Positions 1 to 6,610 of a stretch of DNA of 14,297 bases are shown here, piece by piece. Numbering within the stretch: position 1 is the first letter of the stretch; every line of letters begins with the position of its first letter. A program made the position numbers and the translations under genes. The notes beneath the pieces are model-generated. The model ran no database searches, was not told where the DNA came from, and worked only from the letters and a program-made list of their open reading frames with translations. This DNA comes from Pseudomonadota bacterium (lineage in GTDB: Bacteria; Pseudomonadota; Gammaproteobacteria; Burkholderiales; Nitrosomonadaceae): contig JAFEEV010000020.1 of NCBI GenBank assembly GCA_018240935.1, forward strand, positions 1 to 14,297, read 5' to 3'.

Positions 1-41
1 ATATAAAGGATTTTGTATGTTACTTTCCTTACGGACATGCC

Positions 42-1184
42 ATGACGATTCAACTTGAGCAGTATCAGTCCGGTCACTACCAGAAAGGTTATGAATATCG
101 GTATTTCCTGCCATCCACGATTAACGATGAATGGGTGTGGCAAACGCCGCAGATAAATCTGTTGCTGGAGAAGGCGGCGGTCAAGCTCGGGGAGCTCAAT
201 TCATTTGCGCGCTTGGTGCCGAATATCGATTTATTCATTCAATTACATGTTACCAAGGAAGCGGTGGTATCCAGCCGCATCGAGGGTACACAAACCAATA
301 TTCAGGAAGCGGTGTTGCCCGAGTCGGAAATTCTGCCCGAGCACCGTAACGATTGGCGTGAGGTGCAAAATTACACGCAAGCGTTGAATCAGGCAATCGG
401 CCATTTGCAAACATTGCCTTTGTCATCACGTTTATTAAGGCAAACGCACGCGATTCTGCTACAGAATGTGCGTGGCGAGCACAAGCTGCCCGGTGAGTTT
501 CGTGCCAGTCAGAACTGGATCGGCGGTCACAGTCTAACCGATGCGGTGTTTATTCCTCCTCATCATCAGCATGCCCATGAGTTGATGAGCGACTTGGAGC
601 AATTTTTGCACAACCGGGATATTCATGTTCCGGCATTGATCCGCATCGCAATCGCGCATTACCAGTTTGAAACCATACACCCGTTTCTGGATGGCAACGG
701 ACGTATCGGCCGGTTGTTGATTACGTTGTTTTTGGTGAGTGAGGGAATTTTAGATAAACCATTGCTCTATCTTTCCAGTTACTTTGAGAAGGATAAAGGG
801 CTGTATTATGATAACCTGATGCGAGTGCGTGAAAGAAACGATATGTTGCAGTGGCTTAAGTATTTTCTGGTCGGGATCGAGCAAACAGCAACTTTGGCAG
901 TGAGCGCCTTGTCTCGCATCATGCATTTGAAAGCCAGCTTGGAACAGAATCTGCAGGCGAGCTTCGGACGCAGAACTGCAAGCGCGCAACGCTTACTTAA
1001 TGCGTTGTTTACGCAACCCGCCATCCGCATCGAGGAAGTGCAGAAAATCTGCGATCTCAGTTACAAGGCGGCGAATGAATTGGTTGCTCAAATGCGCGAA
1101 CACGGCATTTTGCATGAGATTACCGGACAGAGCCGTAATCGCGTGTTTATTTTTACTGATTACTTGGCGGTTTTCAGCGATTAA
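42..1184 (+). CDS. Fic family protein adenylyltransferase, self-inhibited class
   Basis: The 380-residue protein has the Fic core HPFLDGNGRIGR, with catalytic His213 and Asn219 inside it. Fic enzymes usually move AMP from ATP onto Ser, Thr or Tyr hydroxyls of a target protein in the cytoplasm. An SSRIEG stretch at residues 77-82 fits the [ST]xxxE[GN] inhibitory helix, with Glu81 as the residue that would block ATP binding. Because this lies N-terminal to the core, the protein is a class II, self-restrained Fic. The order is a Fic N-terminal domain (about 15-95), the Fic core (about 120-235) and a probable winged-helix region (about 300-375), as in stand-alone bacterial Fic proteins. No antitoxin gene is visible next to it, which suits internal inhibition. 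The ribosome site is weak (GGA shortly before the ATG). The upstream context is cut by the window edge. The family call is firm; the target is unknown. Confidence 0.93.
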   Translation: MTIQLEQYQSGHYQKGYEYRYFLPSTINDEWVWQTPQINLLLEKAAVKLGELNSFARLVPNIDLFIQLHVTKEAVVSSRIEGTQTNIQEAVLPESEILPEHRNDWREVQNYTQALNQAIGHLQTLPLSSRLLRQTHAILLQNVRGEHKLPGEFRASQNWIGGHSLTDAVFIPPHHQHAHELMSDLEQFLHNRDIHVPALIRIAIAHYQFETIHPFLDGNGRIGRLLITLFLVSEGILDKPLLYLSSYFEKDKGLYYDNLMRVRERNDMLQWLKYFLVGIEQTATLAVSALSRIMHLKASLEQNLQASFGRRTASAQRLLNALFTQPAIRIEEVQKICDLSYKAANELVAQMREHGILHEITGQSRNRVFIFTDYLAVFSD

Positions 1185-1224
1185 GAAAATGGATCGTCTG
1201 CAAGCAGCCTTGCAAAAACTTTCT

Positions 1225-1275
1225 AAGCTGAGTTTCGATAATCAGCAAAACTCGCTGTTTTGATTTACTCAGCTT
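1225..1275. repeat. Inverted repeat after the Fic gene
   Basis: AAGCTGAGT at 1225-1233 is perfectly complementary to ACTCAGCTT at 1267-1275. The 33-base interval contains a weaker inner pairing (CAGC at 1243-1246 with GCTG at 1254-1257). It sits between two plus-strand genes and could fold in the transcript as a stem. There is no following T-run, so it is not a classical intrinsic terminator. It could act as a factor-assisted 3' end or be a remnant of a repeat. Confidence 0.5.
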
Positions 1276-1332
1276 CCTTCGCCAACAATGATATGATTTG
1301 CCCCTGAATATGAACCCATTGCTGGAGCAATC

Positions 1333-1983
1333 ATGCGTAACCCTGGACCCGAATCCGGTTTTAATTTCACTCTGATCATGCCGATCGCCATGCTGGCGGT
1401 TTTATTAATTGTGCCTTTTTCGTTCAATGCGCTGATGCATATGCTGACGTCCAAAAAGCATGTCAATCCGGTGATCGTGAAGTTGCCGGTGGATAGCACG
1501 GCGATTACGATTCCATCCGCCGTCAAACAATATGAACCGTTTGAGGTGACGCTCAATCTGGAGACGAAGCATCTGGCCAAGTTTGTCAACGAGATTGTCG
1601 CGACCGCCTCCGAGGGCACCGGAATTCAAGGAATCAGCGGCGTAGTGTCGCCCAATATGAAAGCCGAAATTACCGGTGACGGTTTTGAAATCGACAGACT
1701 GGGGCCGCAGGAGCCGCTGTCGGGTCACAATGGCGTGTCAAGCTGGCGCTGGCGCGTGACGCCGCAATCGTCCGGAGAGCAGGAGCTGGAATTCCAGTTG
1801 CATTTATTGACGCAAAATAATGCGCAGATCGATACGAAAGTGCTGGGTCTGGCCGAAGCGCATGTTTCCGTTCAGTCGAACACAATGGAGTGGATCAAGC
1901 GCAACGGAATCTTGGTTACCGTGTTGCTATCCGCGCTGGCTGCGGTTCTCTATGGGCTGCGGCGGCGCTATATACGATCGTGA
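1333..1983 (+). CDS. Unrecognised membrane-anchored protein with extracytoplasmic beta-rich domain
   Basis: This 216-residue protein is not one I can assign to a named function. It has a hydrophobic segment at about residues 12-37 and a second at about 190-208, followed by a basic tail (RRRYIRS) that should stay in the cytoplasm. The roughly 150 residues between them would lie in the periplasm and look beta-rich. They include a W-x-W-x-V-x-P pattern near residues 137-143 followed by a Gly and alternating hydrophobics, seen in immunoglobulin-like sandwich domains of many bacterial surface or signalling proteins. The start is supported by GGAG at 1324-1327, five bases before the ATG. It stands alone: 148 bases follow the Fic gene and 142 precede the hsp20 start, so shared function with either neighbour is not shown. 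Confidence 0.75.
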   Translation: MRNPGPESGFNFTLIMPIAMLAVLLIVPFSFNALMHMLTSKKHVNPVIVKLPVDSTAITIPSAVKQYEPFEVTLNLETKHLAKFVNEIVATASEGTGIQGISGVVSPNMKAEITGDGFEIDRLGPQEPLSGHNGVSSWRWRVTPQSSGEQELEFQLHLLTQNNAQIDTKVLGLAEAHVSVQSNTMEWIKRNGILVTVLLSALAAVLYGLRRRYIRS

Positions 1984-2022
1984 TGACGCCGCATTTTAAA
2001 ACCCAGGCAGTTTCCGGGGCCG

Positions 2023-2051
2023 CTTGAAAAAATAATGGACGATCCTTATAT
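2023..2051 (+). promoter_or_regulatory. Candidate heat-shock (sigma-32) promoter of hsp20
   Basis: CTTGAA at 2023-2028 is an exact match to the core of the sigma-32 -35 element. After 15 bases comes CCTTATAT at 2044-2051, which keeps the leading CC and the AT-x-T tail of CCCCATNT but not the inner CC. The transcript would start near 2058, leaving a leader of about 68 bases. Placement upstream of a heat-shock gene supports the call. Confidence 0.5.
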
Positions 2052-2083
2052 TGCATTTGAAAGTGTATTTCTTGTAACTGTGA

Positions 2084-2128
2084 CTTACGCAATGTGCTTT
2101 TTTAATCGATAAGGAGAAATTGAGTATG
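2084..2128 (+). promoter_or_regulatory. Candidate fourU-like RNA thermometer covering the hsp20 start
   Basis: In the mRNA, CUUUUU at 2097-2102 can pair with the ribosome binding site AAGGAG at 2111-2116 over an eight-base loop; two of the six pairs are weak U-G pairs, as in fourU thermometers. Below it, across a small internal loop, CAAU at 2090-2093 pairs with AUUG at 2119-2122, and after one mismatch CAU-type pairing continues (2086-2088 with 2124-2126), so the start codon at 2126-2128 is also enclosed. The fold was worked out by eye, without an energy calculation. Confidence 0.5.
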
Positions 2129-2551
2129 GCTATTACACGTTATGAACCCTGGGGTTTATTGAGTCAGCTGCAAAGGGAACTGGAACGGAGCGTTGCGGAA
2201 GGTTCGACCGCGACAGCCGAATGGTCGCCCGCAGTGGATATCAAGGAAGAAGCGGACAAATTTGTCATTCACGCGGATATTCCTGGTGTTAAACCGGAAG
2301 AAATCGATATCAGCATGGAAGATGGCGTGCTGACCATCAAAGGTGAGAAAAAATCGGAAAGTAAGACCGAGAAGGAAGGTTATAAGCGCGTTGAACGTAC
2401 GTATGGTTCTTTCTACCGGCGCTTCAGTTTGCCGGATACCGCTAACGCCGATGCAATCTCCGCATCGTCCAAGCATGGCGTGCTGGAAGTCGTGATACCG
2501 AAGCGTGAGGCGGTGCAACCGAAGAAAATCAACGTAACCTCTGCGGAGTAA
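2126..2551 (+). CDS. Small heat-shock protein, Hsp20/alpha-crystallin family
   Basis: This ATP-independent holdase chaperone binds unfolding proteins in the cytoplasm and hands them to DnaK or ClpB. The alpha-crystallin domain covers about residues 38-128, with the typical VDIKEE opening, the IPGVKPEEI segment and the conserved GVLEVVIPK near its end. The C-terminal KINV supplies the I-x-V tail motif used for oligomer assembly. At 141 residues it has the usual length for a bacterial class A Hsp20. I chose the ATG at 2126 because AAGGAG at 2111-2116 lies nine bases before it; an in-frame TTG at 2120 is only three bases from that site and would be a poor start. The gene is monocistronic, between a heat-shock-like promoter and a strong terminator. 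The leader can fold over the ribosome site, suggesting control by temperature at both transcription and translation. Confidence 0.95.
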   Translation: MAITRYEPWGLLSQLQRELERSVAEGSTATAEWSPAVDIKEEADKFVIHADIPGVKPEEIDISMEDGVLTIKGEKKSESKTEKEGYKRVERTYGSFYRRFSLPDTANADAISASSKHGVLEVVIPKREAVQPKKINVTSAE

Positions 2552-2581
2552 TTGCAGTAAGCTGCATCGCAGCATGAGAAT

Positions 2582-2610
2582 AAAAATGGAACCTGCGGGT
2601 TCCATTTTTA
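2582..2610 (+). terminator. Intrinsic terminator after hsp20
   Basis: A perfect 12-bp stem (2582-2593 with 2598-2609) closes a TGCG loop. The right arm ends in TTTTT and the left arm begins with AAAAA, so it could stop transcription from either strand. It lies 30 bases after the hsp20 stop codon. Confidence 0.88.
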
Positions 2611-2723
2611 TTCATGTCCGTTTTTGCCAAGCGGATTAAAGCATGACACAATGACTTCCCTTGGTTGTTGCCAAATTCAGAATCAAAAAATCGATTAACC
2701 CTGCAAACAGTTTTTTTCAACGT

Positions 2724-2729
2724 TAGAAT
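2724..2729 (+). promoter_or_regulatory. Candidate -10 element of uup
   Basis: TAGAAT matches TATAAT at five of six bases. Its last base is seven before the A of the uup start codon at 2736, so initiation would fall at or beside the ATG. A -35 is poor (TGCAAA at 2702-2707, 16 bases upstream). No Shine-Dalgarno sequence precedes the gene, which fits a leaderless or near-leaderless transcript. Confidence 0.35.
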
Positions 2730-2735
2730 TCCCCG

Positions 2736-4661
2736 ATGCCGCTCATTACACTGGAAAATGCCTGCTTGGCTTTTGGCCATCATGCTTTGCTCGATCACGC
2801 CGATTTGCAATTGGATCCGGGCGAGCGCGCCGGTTTGATCGGCCGGAATGGCGGCGGCAAATCAAGTTTGCTGCGTGCATTGGCGGGTGAGATCAAGCTC
2901 GACGACGGCAAGCTGTGGCGTGCGCCGAACATCAAACTGGCTTATGTCGCGCAAGAACCGCTGTTAAACCCATCGAACACGGTATATCAAGAAGTTTCCA
3001 CCGGTTTGGGCAATGTCAGCCAAATTCTGCTGGATTATCATGCCGTCTCGCACGCCTTGGGTGAAACGCCGGAAAATACCGAAGCGTTGCTGATGCGCAT
3101 GCAGGATCTGCAAAGCGCCTTGGAAGTGGAAGACGGATGGAATCTGCAAGCCAAGATAGAAACGGTGATCGATAAGCTCAATCTGCCCGCGGATATGTTG
3201 ATCGGACATCTTTCCGGCGGCTTGAAGAAACGTGTCGCGCTGGCGCGTGCGCTGGTGATTTCGCCGGATGTACTGTTGCTGGACGAGCCGACCAATCATC
3301 TGGATTTCTCCTCGATCGAGTGGTTGGAAGGCTTATTGCAGGATTTTGCCGGCAGCGTGCTATTCATCACGCACGACCGGCGTTTTCTCGATCATGTCGC
3401 AACTCGGATCGTTGAACTGGATCGCGGCCATTTGCAATCATTTGCAGGAAAATTCTCCGATTATCAGCGCAAGAAAGCGGAGATGCTGGAGGTCGAGGCG
3501 ATCCATAACCAGAAATTCGATAAATTCCTGGCGCAGGAGGAAGTCTGGATACGCAAAGGCGTCGAAGCACGGCGCACGCGCAATGAAGGCAGGGTTCGCA
3601 GACTGGAGGCATTGCGGCTGGAACGCGCGGCGCGGCGGGACAAAACCGGAAAAGCGAATATTAATCTCGATGCCGGCGAACGCTCGGGGAAATTGGTTGC
3701 CGAGCTGGAGCATGTCAGTAAGCGCTACGGCGACAAGGTGATCGTCAACGATTTCTCCTGCCGCATTATGCGCGGTGACCGGGTGGGATTATTAGGACCC
3801 AACGGCGCCGGCAAGTCGACGTTATTGAAATTGATTCTGGGCGAGATACAGCCGGATTCGGGCACTATTCAGCAAGGAACCAAATTGTCGGTGGCGTATT
3901 TCGACCAGATGCGCGAGCAGCTTGACGAAGAAATGATTCTGACGGATACCATCAGCCCGGGCTCCGATTTTGTCGAGATCAACGGTAAGCGTAAGCATGT
4001 CATCAGTTATCTGGAGGATTTCCTGTTTCCGCCGGAACGTGCGCGCTCGCCGGTTAAATCGCTGTCGGGCGGCGAACGCAACCGGTTGTTGCTGGCGCGA
4101 TTGTTCACCCGCCCTGCCAATGTGCTGGTGTTGGATGAACCCACCAACGATCTGGACATCGAAATGCTGGAATTGCTGGAAGCTTTGCTACAGGATTATG
4201 CCGGTACGTTGTTTCTGGTCAGTCATGACCGTGAATTTCTCGATAATGTCGTCACACAAGTAATTGCATTTGAAGGAAATGGAAAATTATGTGAATATAT
4301 TGGCGGTTATGAAGATTGGATACGCGCAAAACAGTTTGAAGATAATATCAGTCAGCAAAAGATATTATCAAAGCAGTCAGAAACTTCACCAATCAGTAGT
4401 TCCAAAGCGCCAAAGGCTCCTCGGCCTAAAAAACTGAGTTACCAAGAAGCGCGTGAGCTGGAAGCATTACCTGGAAAAATCGATGCGCTGGAACAAGAAC
4501 AAGCAAACGCTAATTTGCGTTTAAGTCAACCGGCGATTTACCGCGATTATCCGGACGAAGCGAAAGCATTGCAAACTCGCGTTACGGTGATTGAAAAAGA
4601 ACTGACAGATTGCCTTGCAAGATGGGAAGAATTAGAATCGAAATCTGCCGCAAAAATGTAA
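2736..4661 (+). CDS. uup: ABC-F ATPase Uup
   Basis: This 641-residue soluble protein has two ABC ATPase cassettes and no membrane segments. Cassette one has Walker A GRNGGGKS at 36-43, the signature LSGGLKKR and Walker B ending in Asp183-Glu184. Cassette two has GPNGAGKS at 354-361, LSGGERNR and Asp467-Glu468. The first Walker A has Gly where Ala is more usual in this family. A linker with an EEVWIRKGVEARRTRNEGRV-type run separates the cassettes, and a charged coiled-coil C-terminal domain starts near residue 555 (KKLSYQEARELE), which marks Uup among ABC-F proteins. ABC-F proteins act on ribosomes, and Uup has also been tied to DNA replication or repair, precise excision of transposons and ribosome assembly. 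The exact role here is inferred from family. It appears to be a single-gene unit with its own promoter and no clear ribosome binding site. Confidence 0.94.
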   Translation: MPLITLENACLAFGHHALLDHADLQLDPGERAGLIGRNGGGKSSLLRALAGEIKLDDGKLWRAPNIKLAYVAQEPLLNPSNTVYQEVSTGLGNVSQILLDYHAVSHALGETPENTEALLMRMQDLQSALEVEDGWNLQAKIETVIDKLNLPADMLIGHLSGGLKKRVALARALVISPDVLLLDEPTNHLDFSSIEWLEGLLQDFAGSVLFITHDRRFLDHVATRIVELDRGHLQSFAGKFSDYQRKKAEMLEVEAIHNQKFDKFLAQEEVWIRKGVEARRTRNEGRVRRLEALRLERAARRDKTGKANINLDAGERSGKLVAELEHVSKRYGDKVIVNDFSCRIMRGDRVGLLGPNGAGKSTLLKLILGEIQPDSGTIQQGTKLSVAYFDQMREQLDEEMILTDTISPGSDFVEINGKRKHVISYLEDFLFPPERARSPVKSLSGGERNRLLLARLFTRPANVLVLDEPTNDLDIEMLELLEALLQDYAGTLFLVSHDREFLDNVVTQVIAFEGNGKLCEYIGGYEDWIRAKQFEDNISQQKILSKQSETSPISSSKAPKAPRPKKLSYQEARELEALPGKIDALEQEQANANLRLSQPAIYRDYPDEAKALQTRVTVIEKELTDCLARWEELESKSAAKM

Positions 4662-4712
4662 TCCCGATGGCAATTTCCCCATAAACAACATGGACATGCT
4701 TGCACTTATTCA

Positions 4713-4741
4713 TTGACCAAATCGGGCACATCGTTTAAAGT
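4713..4741 (+). promoter_or_regulatory. Candidate promoter of the cytochrome pair
   Basis: TTGACC at 4713-4718 and TAAAGT at 4736-4741 are separated by 17 bases, matching sigma-70 hexamers at five and four of six positions. The transcript would begin near 4748, just before a strong AAGGAGG ribosome site at 4756-4762. Confidence 0.5.
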
Positions 4742-4767
4742 TCAACTTTTGAGAGAAGGAGGCGTAC

Positions 4768-5094
4768 ATGAAACAAAAATTGATTATGAATTTATTACTT
4801 GCCGTGGGCATGCTTATGGCATTCTCGGGGGTAACTCAAGCAGCTGGTGATGCGGCAGCAGCAAAAGAAAAGTTGTCAATGTGTGAAGGCTGTCATGGAA
4901 TCGTAGGTTATAAAACAGCTTTTCCTAGCGCTTATCACGTTCCCAAACTGGGCGGACAGCATGCGGAATATATCATTAAAGCGCTGGAAGGCTACAAAAA
5001 CGGCACACGCAGCCATCCAACCATGACAAGCTTAGCTAAAACATTGTCTCAACAAGACATAGAAGATTTCGCTGCATACTATTCTAAGAATTAA
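4768..5094 (+). CDS. Secreted monohaem cytochrome c, class I
   Basis: The 108-residue precursor has a Sec signal peptide (about residues 1-25, ending in Thr-Gln-Ala) and one CEGCH haem c site at residues 39-43. Met86 in HPTM is the likely sixth iron ligand. It should work as a small electron carrier in the periplasm. The KLGGQHAEYIIKALEGYKNG segment is typical of cytochrome c4 and related short class I cytochromes. The ribosome binding site AAGGAGG at 4756-4762 is strong and five bases from the ATG. The next gene, 27 bases downstream, encodes a paralogous monohaem cytochrome, so the two probably share one transcript. The redox partners are not shown; in an ammonia oxidiser they could link to terminal oxidases or nitrogen-oxide enzymes. 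Confidence 0.9.
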   Translation: MKQKLIMNLLLAVGMLMAFSGVTQAAGDAAAAKEKLSMCEGCHGIVGYKTAFPSAYHVPKLGGQHAEYIIKALEGYKNGTRSHPTMTSLAKTLSQQDIEDFAAYYSKN

Positions 5095-5121
5095 TTGAGT
5101 TATTTACGCAAGGAACGAATT

Positions 5122-5451
5122 ATGAAGAATTATGTAATTGCTGCATTAAGTGGCGCAGCTTTGATACTTTCCGGTCAACTGATGGCCGCTGATCTCGACG
5201 CAGGAAAAAGTAAAGCAGCTGAAGTTTGTGCTTCCTGCCACGGTGCCGACGGTAATAGCCCTGCACCTAATTTCCCTAAGATCGGCGGGCAATATAGAAC
5301 ATACTTAGCGAAAGCGCTGAATGATTACAAATCCGGCAACAGGAAAGATCCTGTCATGGCGGGGATGGCTGCCAGCCTGACACCAGCCGATATTGAGAAT
5401 CTGGCTTTTTACTATTCCAGCCAATCAGGTAGTCTGAATTCAAACAAATAA
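5122..5451 (+). CDS. Secreted monohaem cytochrome c, c4-like
   Basis: The 109-residue precursor has a signal peptide ending at about residue 22 (LMA, then ADLDAG) and a single CASCH haem site at residues 36-40. Met79 or Met82 in PVMAGM would be the sixth ligand. It resembles one half of a dihaem cytochrome c4 (HGADGNS, FPKIGGQY, YKSGNRKDPVM). I moved the start to the ATG at 5122: AAGGAACG at 5110-5117 precedes it at a suitable distance, and the signal peptide begins there. A longer in-frame reading from a TTG at 5095 would add nine polar residues ahead of the signal. It follows the first cytochrome by 27 bases and is followed by a terminator. It is likely a periplasmic electron carrier. Confidence 0.9.
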   Translation: MKNYVIAALSGAALILSGQLMAADLDAGKSKAAEVCASCHGADGNSPAPNFPKIGGQYRTYLAKALNDYKSGNRKDPVMAGMAASLTPADIENLAFYYSSQSGSLNSNK

Positions 5452-5482
5452 TATTTATTTGAGCCGGCAATAGACTCAAAAG

Positions 5483-5520
5483 CGGGACAAACACCAGTTA
5501 GTCGCTGGTTTTGTCCCGTT
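5483..5520. terminator. Bidirectional terminator between convergent genes
   Basis: CGGGACAAA (5483-5491) and ACCAG (5493-5497) pair with CTGGT (5505-5509) and TTTGTCCCG (5510-5518), giving a 14-bp stem with one bulged C and a seven-base loop. TTTTC follows on the plus strand, and a CAAAA run precedes the stem so the minus strand also reads T-rich. It separates the cytochrome pair from the convergent minus-strand operon. Confidence 0.85.
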
Positions 5521-5526
5521 TTCATT

Positions 5527-5964
5527 TTAATTGATCGAGCTCAGCCGTTTATCCAAGCAATCGAAGTAGATTGCGGCATCCGGCGCGGATTGCGTGCGCT
5601 GAGCTTGCCATATCATTTCCGCCAAACATTCCATCATCTGGTGCGCGGCAGCGTGCTCACTCCCGTTATTTTTCTGTAAGCGGGCGAATCGCTCGCAAAT
5701 TCCAACCGGCTGATTAATCGACAGTTGCTCCTTGATCGCCACGTGCATGCTCATATGTAAAAACGGATTGGTATCGCCCATTTCCGGTAGATAATCCTTA
5801 TCCAGAAAGCGCTCGGGATCGTCGAGAATGCCGTGATATTCCGGGTGCAATAAAATCACCTCGAGCGCAATCGTTTCGATACCGGATAATATTTCCCGCT
5901 GACGGTATTTGCGCCAGGTTTCAAAAAATAATTGCCGTGCTTGCTCTCTCGATGGTTTAAACAT
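5527..5964 (-). CDS. DUF1841 family protein
   Basis: This 145-residue soluble protein matches the DUF1841 family, whose function is unknown. Family features are the start MFKPSREQARQLFFETWRKY, the HPEYH segment near residue 40, the DTNPFLHMSMH motif in the middle and a helical C-terminal half with HQMMECLAEMIW. The histidines in the central motif are conserved in members I recall and could bind a metal; that is inference. I chose the ATG at 5964 because family members begin at MFKP; an upstream TTG/ATG reading would run into nth. It is the last gene of the minus-strand run, seven bases after the nth stop codon, and shows no good ribosome site of its own, so translation is probably coupled to nth. 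Confidence 0.85.
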   Translation of the reverse strand: MFKPSREQARQLFFETWRKYRQREILSGIETIALEVILLHPEYHGILDDPERFLDKDYLPEMGDTNPFLHMSMHVAIKEQLSINQPVGICERFARLQKNNGSEHAAAHQMMECLAEMIWQAQRTQSAPDAAIYFDCLDKRLSSIN

Positions 5965-5971
5965 AGTGTGA

Positions 5972-6610
5972 TTAGCGTTCAAAATTCTTGCCGGTAAATT
6001 CACATAAGTGATTGATTGTACAAATTGCACAAGCCGGTTTTCTTGCCTTGCAGACGTAGCGGCCGTGAAGAATCAACCAGTGATGCGCATCATGCCGGAA
6101 TTCTTTCGGTACCGCTTTCAATAGCTTCAATTCTACCTCGAGCACATTCTTTCCGCGGGCTATGCCGGTGCGATTGGCAACCCGGAAAATATGCGTATCG
6201 ACTGCGATGGTCGGTTCGCCGAACGCGGTGTTCAGAATGACATTGGCGGTTTTGCGTCCGACACCGGGCAATTTTTCCAGTTGTTCGCGCGTGCGGGGTA
6301 CTTCGCTGCGATGCTGCTGTATCAACATTTGGCAAGTTGCCAGAATATTTTTCGCCTTGGTTTTGTATAACCCGATGCTTTTGATGAATTCAGTCAAACC
6401 CGCTTCGCCCAACGCAAGAATCGTTTCCGGTGTGTTGGCCTGAGGAAATAATTTTCGTGTTGCCAGATTCACGCTTTTGTCGGTCGCTTGCGCCGAAAGA
6501 ATAACCGCGATCAGGAGCTCGAAAGGAGAGCGATATTCCAGCTCGGTTGTAGGATGCGGATTGGCTGATTTCAAGCAAGCAAAAATTTCATGGCGCTTAG
6601 CTGCGTTCAT
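5972..6610 (-). CDS. nth: Endonuclease III, DNA glycosylase/AP lyase
   Basis: The enzyme removes oxidised pyrimidines such as thymine glycol from DNA and nicks the abasic site, starting base-excision repair. All key parts are present: the helix-hairpin-helix LPGVGRKTA with catalytic Lys120, the catalytic Asp138 in VDTHIFRV, and the iron-sulfur loop Cys187-x6-Cys194-x2-Cys197-x5-Cys203 that holds a 4Fe-4S cluster. The length, 212 residues, matches the family. Its first 14 bases overlap the end of rnfB, and no Shine-Dalgarno sequence is clear before the ATG, which suggests translational coupling. The pairing of nth with rnfB is common in proteobacteria; whether RnfB-type electron transfer serves the Nth cluster is unproven. 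Confidence 0.96.
   Translation of the reverse strand: MNAAKRHEIFACLKSANPHPTTELEYRSPFELLIAVILSAQATDKSVNLATRKLFPQANTPETILALGEAGLTEFIKSIGLYKTKAKNILATCQMLIQQHRSEVPRTREQLEKLPGVGRKTANVILNTAFGEPTIAVDTHIFRVANRTGIARGKNVLEVELKLLKAVPKEFRHDAHHWLILHGRYVCKARKPACAICTINHLCEFTGKNFER

Noticed and set aside
42..1184. A Fic/antitoxin (toxin-antitoxin) pair
   Set aside because: The inhibitory motif is inside the protein at residues 77-82, and no small partner gene lies upstream within the window or directly downstream.
1189..1263. A 24-codon open frame starting MDRLQAALQKLSKL just after the Fic gene
   Set aside because: It begins within a few bases of the Fic stop, has no ribosome binding site, and half of it lies in the inverted repeat at 1225-1275.
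2156..2605. A 149-residue minus-strand open frame
   Set aside because: It is the shadow of hsp20 and runs into the terminator hairpin.
5095..5121. A TTG start nine codons earlier for the second cytochrome
   Set aside because: It would put a polar, charged extension before the signal peptide, while a ribosome site sits correctly for the ATG at 5122.
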